A stretch of 64,000 nt of DNA from Tubulanus polymorphus (GCF_964204645.1 NC_134028.1:19318153-19382152), one strand, 5' to 3'. Positions 1 to 10,520 are shown, numbered from the stretch's first letter. The notes: a model not told the origin generated them from the sequence alone. Numbers and translations: made by a program.

Positions 1-291
1 GTGGCATTCCCAAAACAACCAATCAGAGCTTGGGTTTCCCATAATCACGTCAGTGTGCTCGACATAGCAGTGCGGTGCCGTCAATATGAGGCATAGTCTA
101 GGCATAGTCTTTCAAGGAATTCTGTCAATCTTTTACACCAAATGACGGATATATTGGATAGCGCAATAAACTTAATCTAATATTCTATAGTACAAATAAG
201 TTGTATACTAGGGAAAGTGTAGACATTATGTTGTTTCGGGGAAAACTGAACGGTAATAATTTGACGGACCTAGGAGACATCATGACATCAT
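1..291. other. No recognisable gene
   Basis: AT-rich sequence with no convincing reading frame, RNA gene or repeat. It may be the eroded upstream part of the LINE-like coding remnant that follows. Confidence 0.4.
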
Positions 292-1027
292 TTGAACAGG
301 ATAACAAAGTGGTTATTCAATACTGACCACAAAAAGATTATTCTTGCCTTATTCATAGTGCATATATTGACACCCTCATATCTAATCAACCTCTCAGCTG
401 GGGTTAGTCTATTACTATTCCTCTATGTCACTTCAATTTTAACTGTCTGTGGGAAAACCAAGGCTCTTTGTGTATCAAAAAGTCAATCTAATCTCTCTAA
501 TATAATGAAGGACCTATATTCTAAAGAATGGTTAGCTTTTATAAATGATTGTTGAAGTAATCATCTTTTAAAAACTAATAAGTTATTTTAAAAAAATTTT
601 GCCATGGCAAATTATTCAATATCTAATAGCTACTTATGCAAGCGTGAATTAGAAAACAAGAGTCAGCTCTCACAAGCTATCTATTGAAACCGGGAGGCAT
701 ACCTATCCAAAAACCCCAATCGAAAAAAGAATATGCCCCTCTGTGATAGCTACTCTATAGAAGACGAGAGGCACTTCATTTTGGAAGTCTCGCACCTTTT
801 TGTTATCAGGAATGCCTATTTCAAAACTCTCTAAATTCACAGATTTCAATAACCTAGGTCACTCATCTAACTTCATTTTCTCAATGCTGTGCAACCATAA
901 TGACACTGAGATCAGTAGAATTGCCCGCAATTTTGTGAACAAACTTAAACTGTCGTTCCCAATCACTCTTAATTTAGTAATTGTGGGTGGGATGCTATAT
1001 ATTGCTACTGTATCAATTTCAATTTAA
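292..1027 (+). pseudogene. Non-LTR retrotransposon (LINE-like) ORF2 C-terminal remnant
   Basis: Two open blocks, 292-555 and 800-1027, lie on either side of a stretch that is readable apart from several stops (555, near 590, about 686, about 831). Around 735-800 the translation reads LCDSYSIEDERHFILE and is followed by a short R..Y stretch. This resembles the conserved C-terminal tail found after the reverse transcriptase of many LINE ORF2 proteins (Cys, ED/TE-x-HF, then Arg). A later block with IARNFVNKLKL fits the usual helical end. No reverse transcriptase catalytic box is present, so this is a 5'-truncated dead copy. It ends about 130 bp before a hammerhead-like motif. Whether the two belong to one element cannot be decided here. 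Confidence 0.45.
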
Positions 1028-1099
1028 TCTTGTGCATGTATCATATGTATATTACTTCATGCCTTGCCAAACACTAATTACTTACTCACTCACCAATTT

Positions 1100-1276
1100 A
1101 CTCAATTAACCTGTCCTCCTCTGTATATATACCCCTGTTTTTAGTCTATTTCTCACACCTGACGATGATCTCCAGGGTGAGATCGAAACGTCGTGTCTTT
1201 TAAATATTTTAGATTTAATAAATAAATTCTGGTTTTTAAATTCTTTTAATCTGTTAATAGTGGGATTTTATCTTAT
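1100..1276 (+). mobile_element. Penelope-like element 3' terminus 1
   Basis: The hammerhead motif is followed by an AATAAA-containing AT-rich stretch and then by GTGGGATTTTAT near 1260. The other two hammerhead copies (14.6 and 28.5 kb) show the same order: hammerhead, AATAAA-type stretch, GTGGGATT. One of those lies directly downstream of a Penelope GIY-YIG endonuclease tail, so this segment is assigned to the same class. No Penelope coding sequence is visible here. Confidence 0.5.
1155..1196 (+). ncRNA. Hammerhead-like ribozyme motif 1 (Penelope-type 3' end)
   Basis: The core CTGACGA (1159-1165) is followed by a perfect 6-bp helix II (GATCTC/GAGATC, loop CAGGGT), GAAA (1185-1188), a CG dinucleotide, TC, and then GTGT. 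GTGT pairs with ACAC just before the core to give helix I. The spacing is identical to two other motifs in this window although every helix differs in sequence. Hammerheads with a minimal helix III are known from Penelope-like retroelements. The 2-nt self-complementary CG would allow a dimeric fold. Confidence 0.7.
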
Positions 1277-1505
1277 TGTGCATGTATCTTTTAATCTTTT
1301 TTTTCCATCACTTATATTAATTAGCATGCTGTTTAATTGTTCTTATTTGTTTCTATAAGGCCACAAAAGACCCAGCTATGTGCACAGTCATAGACTTGAA
1401 TTATTGGCAGCACTAATCGCTGCACAGCTTGCAAAGTTTATCCGCCATGCATTTGACAAGTTGAATTTACGTTTAACGAAGGTCTGATAGTCAGATGACT
1501 AAACA

Positions 1506-1838
1506 TTGGTTTCGAAATGGATATACATTAATTACTCACATTCCTTGAAAATGGTCCGTGAAATTCGATCTGTCAAATTTTACATTATCAATTATTGTCC
1601 CACAAAGGACTTCCCTGTTACAAATAAATATGCACAGTATGAAATAAATAGAAATCGTCCGTTGCTTAGAACCTCTAGTCCTTACTAATGGAGAGATACT
1701 GATGCAGCAGGAATGAGACAGTTTCTCAGCCAACTTATTTATATGGGCCCCAATGCACTGTCTACGGTTGAACGCTACTGGAAAATACAGGTGTATTGTA
1801 CGAAACTGAGCCATTCGTCAAGTTATGAGCAGAAATTG
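1506..1838 (+). pseudogene. Possible piggyBac-type (DDE_Tnp_1_7) transposase fragment
   Basis: One frame is open from 1506 to a TAA at 1686-1688 and continues to about 1838. After the stop it reads MRQFLSQLIYMG and then, a few residues on, ERYW. This pattern (an F-L-G/S-x-LIYMG helix followed by YW) resembles the region before the first catalytic Asp of piggyBac-like transposases. The match is short, no catalytic Asp is seen, and the frame runs into a tandem repeat. The assignment is tentative. Confidence 0.3.
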
Positions 1839-2013
1839 AAAATAATGAATTGTCGCGGGCGATAAAAACAAAATATTGAATTGTCGCGGGCGATAAAACC
1901 AAAATAATGAATTATCGTGGGTGATAAAACCAAAATATTGAATTGTCGCGGGCGATAAAACCAAAATAATGAATTGTCGCGGGCGACAAAACCAAAATAT
2001 TGAATTGTCGCGG
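1839..2013. repeat. 31-bp tandem repeat, about 5.5 copies
   Basis: The unit contains AATTGTCGCGGGCGATAAAA followed by an A-rich part ending AATATTG or AATAATG. Copies of GATAAAA start at 1861, 1892, 1923 and 1954, and GACAAAA follows at 1985, giving an exact 31-bp period. The A-rich half alternates between TATTG and TAATG, which hints at a 62-bp higher-order unit. Open frames on the minus strand here are a by-product of the period and are not genes. Confidence 0.9.
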
Positions 2014-4394
2014 AATGATGCAATCGTGAGTTGAAATAATACCTGAACAAATCGATGCACAGACATTTACTTTATATATCTACTTGAACAATCGAGCCTA
2101 TTCAGTAATATACTCAGTTTTTACGAAACCTGGAGTTTTTGATTCAGAGAAATTTGAGTATCAGTATCCGATGCTATATACTAACGTTAACGTTAGTTAT
2201 AATCGCTCCGTCATGCTAAGTTATACATTTCATTATACATATCAACCAGTATCTACAGGCAGCTGTACAGTGTGTACACACTATATCTGAACACGAGGCT
2301 GGAATAACAGGCTCACTTCACGTAGGTTCATGATGAGGAGAAACTCGCAGCTGATCCCCGGAACGACGATGTAGTAACACACGTCGATTCGTCGATGTTT
2401 ACGGCTCGACAGTGCTTTTAAAATCTAAAGTAGTAAATTTCCTGTGTATCGGTAATATGATTTGATGAGGAAAATGGGCTATTGTTAAAATCACTGTTTG
2501 AAGACCGCGACTGAATGTGAAGTCTGCGGCAATAAATTAGTTCATTTATACTTGAATTGATAATCGAAGTGACAGTCGGCCTGCGGGTTGATTTCGGGAT
2601 GACGAATCGAAAAACATGTCGCCCCATTGAATGGGGCTAAATTTTCGATGTTTACGGCCCGACAGCGCTTTTGTAACGATGATTCGTGAAAAAACAAGCG
2701 GGCTATTTGTAGATCTCAGTGAGCTGAACGATATTATATGGATTGTATATGAAACAACGGTAAGGTAACAAAGCCTATGTTCTTTTGGTAAAAATAGTGT
2801 GGAAGAAAATTATAATAATAATAATCACGCGGATATCAATAGGGTTTTCTGTGAAATAACAGAAAACCCTAATGAATATGAATTTACTTATTCTTTAGTG
2901 AGATCAATATCTTGGAGTGCTTATTACACACTGTAGAGTATGTTTGTGATGCTGAACTATAGGTGACCTATGGAGCAGCAGCACAGTGCTGAGAGCTTAG
3001 CTTAGGGTACTTTAATAGCTTCATAGCAGCGGATTGAAATCTGCAACTTCAATTTGATCGATTTAGCCTATTCAAATAACTCGTTGATTCTCTAAAATAG
3101 GTTTATGCAATAGACAATAAATCCTTCTACCTTCCTGACCAGTTTCAAAGCTGTAAAACGATCCGGCATCAAGATATTACAGAAAATACACGCAGCTTCG
3201 TCAAAATTCAACGCATTTCTATAGACGCTATTTCTCAGCTGTCCCGTTTATGATGTTGCAGCCTGCACCTGCTGGTTTAGCCGATGCTGAGCTGTAAGGG
3301 ATGTAAACAACGAAATGAGGTCAAAATCATGTTACAAAACCACAAATTGCGCTTTAACTAAACATTTTTGAAGAGAACGGTTTAAGATCAGTGCATAGAT
3401 CAATAGAATACATGTACATCAAATTTTGAAATAAAAAAAGTCAGTTACCCTTTAAAACTCCATCTTAAGCTCATAGTAAACAATTTGATAGTCAGCGGAA
3501 AATGAGTGACTGATCAGCATTTTCAAGGCGAAATTCAGGTCAAGGTCGGAGCAAATAAAGGTGATGGCTGGTCGAAAACATTATTGATATTTGCTGATAA
3601 CAAATACAAAAGCCTCAGAAGAGAAATGCCTTCACCAGCCCAAAGTTCCTACAGTCCTGACCTACAATCCTCATTGCATGGCAATGATACAAACAGTTTA
3701 CATAAACTGTTTAAACTGTTTACTCACCACAACAGCACAATTCAGTTTGTCCATAGTCAAAATGGCGGCGGCACCGGTGTCAGCCTGCTTTTTTATAGCC
3801 GCCATAACAGGCCATTAAGAGATCTAGAGGCTTGCAAAACTATTGCTTGACCGCCATGCAAATCAGATCTCGGCCTTGCTTTATGAAGACGAAGAAATTA
3901 TGAAAGTAGGAGCGAGGATTGGAAGTAAATACCGGATAAATGAAAATTAAATCAAATTTGCCACCACCATCCCATATGTTTGGCCCACATGAAAATTTCA
4001 CAATCCTTCACAAAAATATATTAATGTCATTGATAATACATTTTATTTATCAGTATGCATTAGATTGCTTTTAGAATTTTTGATTGCAATGTTTTTGTCT
4101 TGAAATTTAGGGATTGACAACAGACGCTGTCAGACCCCTAGTAATGGACATTTAAATGATAGAAACAAACCTATTTTTTAGAAAAAGGCTCTGGAAAAGC
4201 AAAAGTCAAAGACTGAAAATGTAAGAGCAATTCTGCAGAAGGTGAATGAGGGATAAAAATTTTCATTGTTGGTACATTGGTTATCTAAGCTATTGATGAT
4301 TTGCATTTCATCAATCCACCCAACTGGTCAATTTACAAATTGCAACAGTGCTGAAATTTGTGAATAAAACACAATCGTTATTATGTGTATTATA
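2014..4394. other. Non-coding / unassigned 2.4 kb
   Basis: No recognised gene. A 114-codon frame at 3506-3850 has no family resemblance and no splice or promoter support, so it is left uncalled. The stretch contains one short perfect hairpin (listed separately) and otherwise looks like eroded intergenic or intronic DNA. Confidence 0.45.
2841..2870. repeat. Perfect 12-bp inverted repeat with 6-nt loop
   Basis: AGGGTTTTCTGT (2841-2852) pairs perfectly with ACAGAAAACCCT (2859-2870). There is no T run after it, and no gene on either side for it to terminate or regulate. Its function is unknown. Confidence 0.7.
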
Positions 4395-4914
4395 AGGTTG
4401 CGTATGGACTATGATTCTTAAACAAGACGGTCAATAACACAAGCTCCTCCGGAGTTGTAGAATTCAAATTTTTGTTGCACAGCGGTCAAATTCAGCCTGG
4501 GTCAGCTGCATTTTATGATGAAGCAGAATGCTAATATACGTAGCTGCATAATATTTTGTACATGCTTATGTTGTTGAATGATTATTTCTTTATGTAGCCT
4601 GATAGAAATAGTCCCAGAGAGTAGTGTGAAAAAACCAAATGATGTAGCTGTAATTATTAAGCATTTTCAACAGAAGCATTATCTCAAGGCTACACCGATT
4701 CGCAAATTGTTTCATGATTATCACAGAAAAGGAAGAGATCGCTATCACCCCCTTCGTCTGATACAGACGAAGATCTCAACAAGCTGAGTCGGGTGGAATT
4801 GATTCTTAAGGTAAGCCACCTGCAGCAGATGAATTCTGAGAAGGAAAATTTGATTAAAAAACTGGCGAGTTTGAACTTCCAACTTCAAGGTGAATTTTAA
4901 CAAGAGATCCACGG
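4395..4914 (+). pseudogene. Coiled-coil exon copy A of a BEN-associated family
   Basis: A segment closely similar to 20140-20546. It reads SLIEIVPESSVKKPNDVAV near 4600-4650. After an AG acceptor at about 4726-4728, a second block starts KRKRSLSPPSSDTDEDL and continues into a Leu/Lys/Glu-rich heptad-like stretch (SHLQQMNSEKENLIKKL), ending near 4900 at a GTGAAT donor-like site or the following TAA. The Ser-Pro/acidic patch plus coiled coil resembles the N-terminal half of BEN-domain proteins. The neighbouring paralogue at 19.5-21 kb lies near BEN-like exons. No complete gene can be built from this copy. Confidence 0.35.
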
Positions 4915-5524
4915 ATCTTAATATCTTGGGTGCAGAATGTTATCTTTGTAATGTATAGGCGCCGTCTGATTGAGGCATCCTTAAGGTTTTCCTTGAACAC
5001 TTCTTGGATGTGTAAAATCTGCTGATTTCGGTGAACAACATCATTGAAATCTAATCAGCAATCATCACGGCAATACACGACGTTTGGGCCTATTCGGTTG
5101 TGTGCGCATAATCTTCCGTGAAGTAGCGTATTGATTGAATCTTCGGTTATTTGCATAATGAAATAGATATGGGGAGACGGAATCGATACTAGGGCTATCA
5201 AATTAAAAATAAACATATAAGACTCTCCCATGACTGGGAAATCAGAAACTAGAACCGAGCAGATTAATGAGAAGATTAAAAGACCGGTTTGTCTGCGTCA
5301 ATCGAATATGCCCTTACATTGATTGACCGCGGGAGCTCAGCGTCAATTTCGTCAATTTCTCTTAAATGAACGCGATATTCAAAATTCCATTTCCAACAGA
5401 TTTTAGCCGCATGATGAAGCTACATTTTGCACATAAACATAGTAGATTGCATGACTGCGTGTCAAAGTTATAACCCCATTTGTTAGCAAAAATTCGATTT
5501 TTGGACCCATTAAAAATCAAATAC

Positions 5525-5675
5525 CGTATTGCTCTCTTTCTCTTATCTTAATCTAACACTAGAAACATTGTGATAGTGTAGTATTTTTGATTTTATGATA
5601 GGGTTATGTTTTTAGGACTACCTGAAAGAATAATAAGAGAATTGCCCTCTTTCTCTTATCTTAATCTTAAAGGGT
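5525..5675 (+). repeat. Partial copy of the 19.5/20.6-kb exon repeat
   Basis: The tract containing AACATTGTGATAGTGTA and TAGGACTACCTGAAAGAATA recurs at 19480-19570 and, more diverged, at 20570-20660. In the later copies it contains a short exon-like stretch (LPERII plus a Cys-rich part). Here it is flanked by two near-identical CTCTTTCTCTTATCTTAATC blocks about 110 bp apart, so the segment has also been locally duplicated. Confidence 0.6.
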
Positions 5676-6377
5676 AACTAGCATACCTCCATCAAAATGC
5701 CACTTAAAGTTTTAATTTGTTGAGGGGGTGATAATAAATGGATCAGTACCAAAAATCTTGATTATAGTTCTTTATTAGTTGATGTAGAGCCGTTTGAAAA
5801 AGGGCAAATTCATTGTCTGCTAACCGCGTATATTGAAAAAACCGACTACTAGCGCCACCACCCTCGTGTGAAGTCACAAGTTGAACCGGCTTCATTGCAT
5901 TACATTGGAAACTTATCAATAACGCTAATAAATGATATTTAAACAAATAAATGTTTTTAATGTGATCGTGATTATTCAATATGGACTGAAATAAATCGGA
6001 CAGGAGTTTTTCCTTCCTTTATTGATAATATATTGGGTTTCTAGAAGTAGGGCAAAATGTCAATTCGAAAGTAACACCGTAGACAGAGAGCTAAGTTCTA
6101 TTGTACTGCCGGGTAGCCCGGGGGGTTGTTTAGGTTTTGGTTATGATAAGAAAATTGATAATTGACATATTTTTGTCAAGTAACCTAACCTGAGGCCGTA
6201 GTGTCACAGTGAGAGGCTTGATTGCACATTCCAGGCGTCAACCTCGGGGATTCAGTATATCAATTACCGTACACAACGCCCGCGCGCAATTAGAGTCTTA
6301 TCAACGATGCGGTCTGTTTTGGTTAATCTAGTCCATAATATCTTTGCTGGTAGTCTTATGCTACAGATGCAAAAAGG
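5676..6377. other. Unassigned 0.7 kb upstream of the THAP gene
   Basis: No gene is recognised. If the THAP gene starts at 6378, this holds its promoter, but no TATA box or other element is distinctive. Confidence 0.4.
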
Positions 6378-6397
6378 ATGGCGGATGACGGAAGTCA

Positions 6398-6405
6398 AAA
6401 TTCTA
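6398..6405. repeat. Target-site duplication, left copy (AAATTCTA)
   Basis: Identical to 10052-10059. The two copies bracket the 6406-10051 element exactly. Removing the element plus one copy restores an open frame across the THAP exon, which supports these boundaries. Confidence 0.85.
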
Positions 6406-6502
6406 GGGTCATACTAAACACCGTCAGACACCGTCAGGAACCGTCAGGAAGACCGTCAGACACCGTCATGAACTCACGGGTTATACTAAACACCGTCAGG
6501 AA
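6406..6502. repeat. Left terminal inverted repeat, CCGTCAG array
   Basis: CCGTCAG-type units recur at spacings of about 7-15 bp. The terminal motif TATACTAAACACCGTCAGG (with the final G of CGGG and one transition) appears a second time near 6480, so the end carries an internal duplication of the outermost sequence. Such arrays usually serve as transposase binding sites; that role is inferred here. Confidence 0.8.
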
Positions 6503-6887
6503 ATAAAAAACAATGATTGTGAATTCTAAAATTGAATATTTTATATCAACACTAAATGAGCCCTACTGTGCAAATTGAATTTGGAAATGAATTTTTTATA
6601 TAACACGAGTTTTCCTTGGTAAACTCAACAATACGCTGTGCAAATTGAGCGAATTTTGTGAAATAAATCTTTTCGTAATATATCGTAGTTTTTAGTTTCT
6701 TAGTTTGAGTTTAACCTTTTTCCGATTTCGTTTCTAAATCTAACAATCACTTTGTTTTGCCGAATTGTTATTACTTCGAAATGACAACAAAGTGACTGAT
6801 TAATAAATTGCAAACTGGGTCTGTTCCATGTTCCATGTTTTCGTTCCTACGCAGATAGAGAAACGTGTTCCTTTAAACGGGACTAAT

Positions 6888-8982
6888 AACAAGAGCCCCA
6901 AGGGGCACAATGGCCAGCCTGTCAGATTTGCTTTTTATAAATGATGTAATCTGTGGGTTATATTTATCAATATACGCTCCCTGCTCAACATCATTTACAT
7001 AGTAAAATCGTGTGTTAACACAGACAGCAGGAACAAATGTAATATAGAAATACTAAGTTATTGTATTGTTCAACGCCCCTGGTGGCCATATACAAAAACC
7101 AATGAGCTTGAAACTCACCAAGATCATAGACCATGTCATGAGCTACAACTTTCCAATTGATTGAGTTAGCAAAATATGCATAGGTACGAATGTAATATAG
7201 AAATACTAAGTTATTGTATTGTTCAACGCCCCCTGGTGGCCATAAACAAAAACCAATGAGCTTGAAACTCATCTCGATCATAGAACATGTCATGAGCTAC
7301 AACTTTCCAATTGATTATAGCAGCAAAATATGCTTAAGTATCAATTATGATGTGGAAAAACTTTTTTTCCACCTACGAATGAGTACTGATGACCCCAAGA
7401 TGGCAGCCAAGTGCGTCATAATTGCCTGGTCAAAAATACCCTCTAGGATATAAAAGATCCCTTTCCAAAGAATACCCATTACAAATTGCAATGAAACATG
7501 GCACACCATTAGAAAGCTACAGTACTCAGAATTCAGGCCAAAATTGACATTTTTGGGAACAAAAAAGGTTACAGTACGGCCATATTGAGTCCAATTGACC
7601 CAATTTTTCTCATGCCGATGGGCCCTTGGGGGATACAAATATATACGAATGATCAAGGTTATTGATAAAAGTGTCTTCAAAATTTCCCTCGAAAACTTCA
7701 AAAATGTGTAAAAAGTGCTGATTTTGGCGAACAACAATGGCTGCCAGTCGGCCATCTTGAATCTGACAGGGCCAGTTTTTGGCCTGAAGATGTGTCTAGG
7801 GTAGATACACGTATAAACCAAATATCAAGACATTACCTTGAAGCGTCTTCAAAACTTTGGATCTCTCACGAACTATCTAGATGGTTATCTCTCGACCTAA
7901 ATAGCTTCAAGAGCCATCTCAAAACAACTTTGTTCCATGCAGCATACCATTAACTCTCGGAAAGCGAATTGTATTTAACATTTTTTTGGCAGAATAAAAT
8001 TTGATTGAATTTGCAATTCGGGCACATGGCTAATTAGCATATCAAGGTCATACACCCGATTTGGTAAAACCTTTTTTTCGCGAACCTTGCGCAATTGTCA
8101 AGGATGAATTTTCTGTAGAGCAAATAAAAATTCCTCCCAAACACCAAATCAACTAAAGATTTCATAGAAATCGATCTTGAAATACAATTTTAAATCTTAA
8201 AATAAAACCCGGAAGTAAAACAGTAGACGATACCGCAGGTTCACGTGAACACCTGATTTCTGTAAACGAAATGTTGGTTGTGACAAAATTGTTCAGACGG
8301 TTTTAGGTGGTAATAAGTAGGCTACGGAAACGTAACGACCATGGTCGACTTATTCGATGAAATCAGGCCTATGTGATATCCAAATTTTGACTTTTTTATT
8401 CTCCAGACCTCCCTGATATAGAAATAAAAAATTTTGGTGGTACGAAAGTGCCGTCACAGCGCCGACGGGGACAGCGCCGTGTCAGAGATCGGCGGAGTGA
8501 AAATTGAGGTGGACGAACACGAAGTAGGCTATTGCGCTACTTGAATCACGAAAATTCCTGGCGCGGCCCCCGACGCTTTTCGTTGATTAAGTAATAAAAA
8601 TATCATGCAATGGGTTTTCACAATCTACCGCTGGTATTTACCGGATTTCAATATCACTCCAAAATTCAAGGAAACCTCGAAATATCGAACTGGAATACTT
8701 CCGGTAGATATCCGCGGCTGCCCAACCGGGAAACTTATTAGTTTCAATAGATATTGATAGGATCCATCATCTTCACCCGTCAAGGGATTCGAACCCACTA
8801 AGCTAAAGCCATGCCAGAATCGGGTCGGGCTAATCACAACGCTTGTAACAAACCACATTAGGCTTCTGTGGAATTTCCCAGTAAATGGGCCAATAAGCGA
8901 ACACGTAGCGAACGCAGAAGTATTGTCGCGTTTAAATTCGCTCCATTTGTATAGTAATAGGCTCAGCCTACGGCTGGCCTAA
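6888..8982. repeat. Dispersed repeat family R1, copy 1 (nested, full length)
   Basis: A 2.1-kb unit running from AACAAGAGCCCCAAGGGGC to CAGCCTACGGCTGGCCTAA. It is repeated at 23554-25717 (full length) and 14715-16322 (truncated) at high identity. Both ends can form short hairpins (GCCCC-AA-GGGGC; CAGCC-TAC-GGCTG), but they are not a clean inverted repeat, and no target duplication is obvious. Reading frames inside recur in all three copies only because the DNA is repeated, and match no known family. A tRNA-like B box (GGGATTCGAACCC, minus strand) lies near 8785. This copy sits wholly inside the 6406-10051 transposon. Confidence 0.85.
7036..7340. repeat. Tandem duplication of about 155 bp inside R1 copy 1
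   Basis: The segment beginning GTAATATAGAAATACTAAGT occurs at about 7037 and again at about 7191, each followed by the same CCTGGTGGCCATA and ACCAATGAGCTTGAAACTCA stretch. The 23.5-kb copy of the repeat has only one unit, so the duplication arose after the copies diverged or was lost there. Confidence 0.85.
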
Positions 8983-8995
8983 TAATTGCGAAAGT

Positions 8996-9481
8996 ATGAA
9001 CAATCTCATAAAACTATCGACGAATTGGAAAATTTTGAAAATTCCTGATCTCATTGAGCGCCTGAATAGTATAGTAGATCTGCAGTATGCAGATACTCGC
9101 CGAGCCTTACACGGTCAAGAAAACTACCAAGTTTCGCCTCATTTGAGCAAACACGTCGTTTCGCATGTAGTATGGTGTAAAAAATCGAAGGAAGAAAAGG
9201 ATGCGATCATGAATACATTTTTCAGTGTAAAATCAAAAACCAAATCGATCGAAAAAGTTATCAAGTCCAGTGACGGAAAATTGAATATCCCGAAAACCGC
9301 AAAAGTAGCGAAGAAACCAGGGCAATTAAAGCGTTCAAGAGCGACGAGATCAATTACAATAAAAAAGCATAACTTGACACATACATTCTTATTGTCATAT
9401 CAATTTTCATGGATATTTGTATCAACTAGTATATATAAATTTAATTTTCTAGTTAATTTTTCATTTGTTTATTTTGTATAA
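8996..9481 (+). CDS. Hypothetical basic protein inside the TIR transposon (161 aa)
   Basis: The longest frame within the 3.65-kb transposon. The first 120 residues look coding: a mixed helical N-terminus, then a Lys/Ser-rich basic region (KSKTKSIEKVIKSSDGKL). The last 40 residues become hydrophobic and aromatic-rich, as though translated from AT-rich non-coding DNA. No domain is recognised. It begins 14 bp after the nested R1 repeat, so the true start may have been displaced by that insertion. It could be the C-terminal remnant of the element's own protein. Confidence 0.35.
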   Translation: MNNLIKLSTNWKILKIPDLIERLNSIVDLQYADTRRALHGQENYQVSPHLSKHVVSHVVWCKKSKEEKDAIMNTFFSVKSKTKSIEKVIKSSDGKLNIPKTAKVAKKPGQLKRSRATRSITIKKHNLTHTFLLSYQFSWIFVSTSIYKFNFLVNFSFVYFV

Positions 9482-9571
9482 AATCTTATATTTGTATCAA
9501 TGTATAATTATTCTAAAATAAGATCGATTACTTTGCCTGGCTTTCAATGTACATTACAGTTCGAAAAAAGT

Positions 9572-9772
9572 TGAATAAATTGTGTTTCCTATTCATGTAA
9601 ATATCAATTTTGTCAGTCATTTACCTTGTATAAATTTTTCAAAGTTTCTTTTTTTCATTAGATTATTTTGCCTTTTAAAAGTTGAATAAATGGGCCGGAA
9701 TAAATTGTTTACCAGGGATTGCGTTTCCTATTTATGTAAATATCAATTTTGTCAGTCATTTACCCTGTGTAG
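9572..9772. repeat. Short direct repeat near the transposon right end
   Basis: A roughly 60-bp block containing TTTCCTATT.ATGTAAATAT and TTTTGTCAGTCATTTACC occurs at about 9585-9632 and again at 9725-9772. It is a local duplication in the 3' part of the transposon. Confidence 0.75.
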
Positions 9773-9944
9773 TGTATTTGTATATTGTTATTTTCAATTT
9801 TGCCTTTATCTTAATTTCGGCGTACTCTTAATGTATAAGCTTGAGTTGATTTCTCAAATTGTGAATAAACAACATTTAGTATTTTCAAGAGTCGTTTCAA
9901 ATTTGCTTTCCTTTTCTGCCTTCAAGATTCACTCTTCATGACGA

Positions 9945-10051
9945 TGTCTGACGGTCCTCGTGACGGTGTCTGACGGCTCCTGACGGTGTCTGACGGTTTC
10001 TGGCGGTTCCTGACGGTGACTGACGGCTCCTGACGGTGTTTAGTATGACCG
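9945..10051. repeat. Right terminal inverted repeat, CTGACGG array
   Basis: The reverse complement of the left terminus. About ten CTGACGG or TGACGG units separated by 3-8 bp, ending GGTGTTTAGTATGACCG. The right copy of the 8-bp duplication (10052-10059) follows directly. Confidence 0.85.
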
Positions 10052-10059
10052 AAATTCTA

Positions 10060-10520
10060 CGCTCCCGAAAAAAGAGAAAAAACGAGTGATCGGAAAGAGA
10101 TGTGCTGTTTGGGCATGCGGGAATACCAATGCTAATTCAGGATTGGGCATTCATGGTTTCCCAGATTGCGAGAAATCACCTGTGCGGTGTGTAGCATTAT
10201 CAAACACACTCGAGCAGATCTCACCTATACGAAAACCCGATCATTCGTATGTACTGACCACTTCGATGACGAGCAATGCAACCGAAATATATAATGATGA
10301 AGGAAATAAACCCGACTGGGCGATTTCAGTGGCTTCTTGAGCCAGGTGCTGTGCCATCCATTGCTAGAATGCCAAAGAAGCCAGTACACAGTATTCCTGT
10401 TCCATCAACGTCAGTATTAGCAGCGCGGCGGCAACGAGGGCCGGAATCAACCACTAGTAGGCCTACTCAATCAGAAAATATGTCAGATTGGACAGCTGCC
10501 GAAAAAAGGACACGGAAAAG
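10060..10520 (+). pseudogene. THAP zinc-finger exon of the interrupted gene
   Basis: Continues the frame of 6378-6405. THAP is a C2CH DNA-binding finger. The first Cys pair (RCAVWAC), the HGFP turn, the VCTDHF second pair and the closing AVPS box are all present, but they are spread over three frames, so at least two indels lie between 10165 and 10330. The exon then gives a Pro/Ser-rich tail and closes at a GTAATT donor after about 10520. The finger as it stands could not be translated in one piece. Confidence 0.65.

Larger units (their letters stand above)
6406..10051. mobile_element. 3.65-kb DNA transposon with CCGTCAG-array inverted termini and 8-bp target duplication
   Basis: The ends are inverted: left GGGTCATACTAAACACCGTC, right (reverse complement) CGGTCATACTAAACACCGTC. 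Each terminus continues inward for about 95-110 bp as a dense array of CCGTCAG units. The 8-bp duplication AAATTCTA fits hAT, P, Merlin or Zisupton-type elements. The GG/CG end does not match the usual hAT CAG start, so the superfamily is unresolved. Inside are a nested dispersed repeat (6888-8982), a 161-codon ORF (8996-9481) and a short direct repeat. No transposase catalytic domain is recognised, so the element is probably non-autonomous. Confidence 0.8.

Noticed and set aside
292-340. Resemblance of KWLFNTDHKK to the start of mitochondrial cytochrome oxidase subunit 1
   Set aside because: The similarity stops after about ten residues, and the downstream frame matches a LINE ORF2 tail instead, so it is not a mitochondrial insertion.
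1839-2013. CRISPR-like array
   Set aside because: The 31-bp units are directly adjacent with no unique spacers, and the surroundings are eukaryotic.
3506-3850. 114-codon open frame
   Set aside because: No recognisable domain, no repeat copies and no splice or promoter context; such a length is expected by chance here.
7345-7821. 158-codon minus-strand frame repeated in three places
   Set aside because: It lies inside the R1 dispersed repeat, recurs only because the DNA recurs, carries different breaks in each copy and resembles no protein family.
8760-8870. tRNA gene on the minus strand in R1
   Set aside because: Only a B-box-like GGTTCGAATCCC and a poor A box are present. No cloverleaf forms, and the sequence is part of a dispersed repeat.
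6888-8982. R1 as a Helitron
   Set aside because: The right end has CTAA beside a hairpin, but the hairpin is almost at the terminus, the left end does not start with TC, and insertion between A and T is not consistent.
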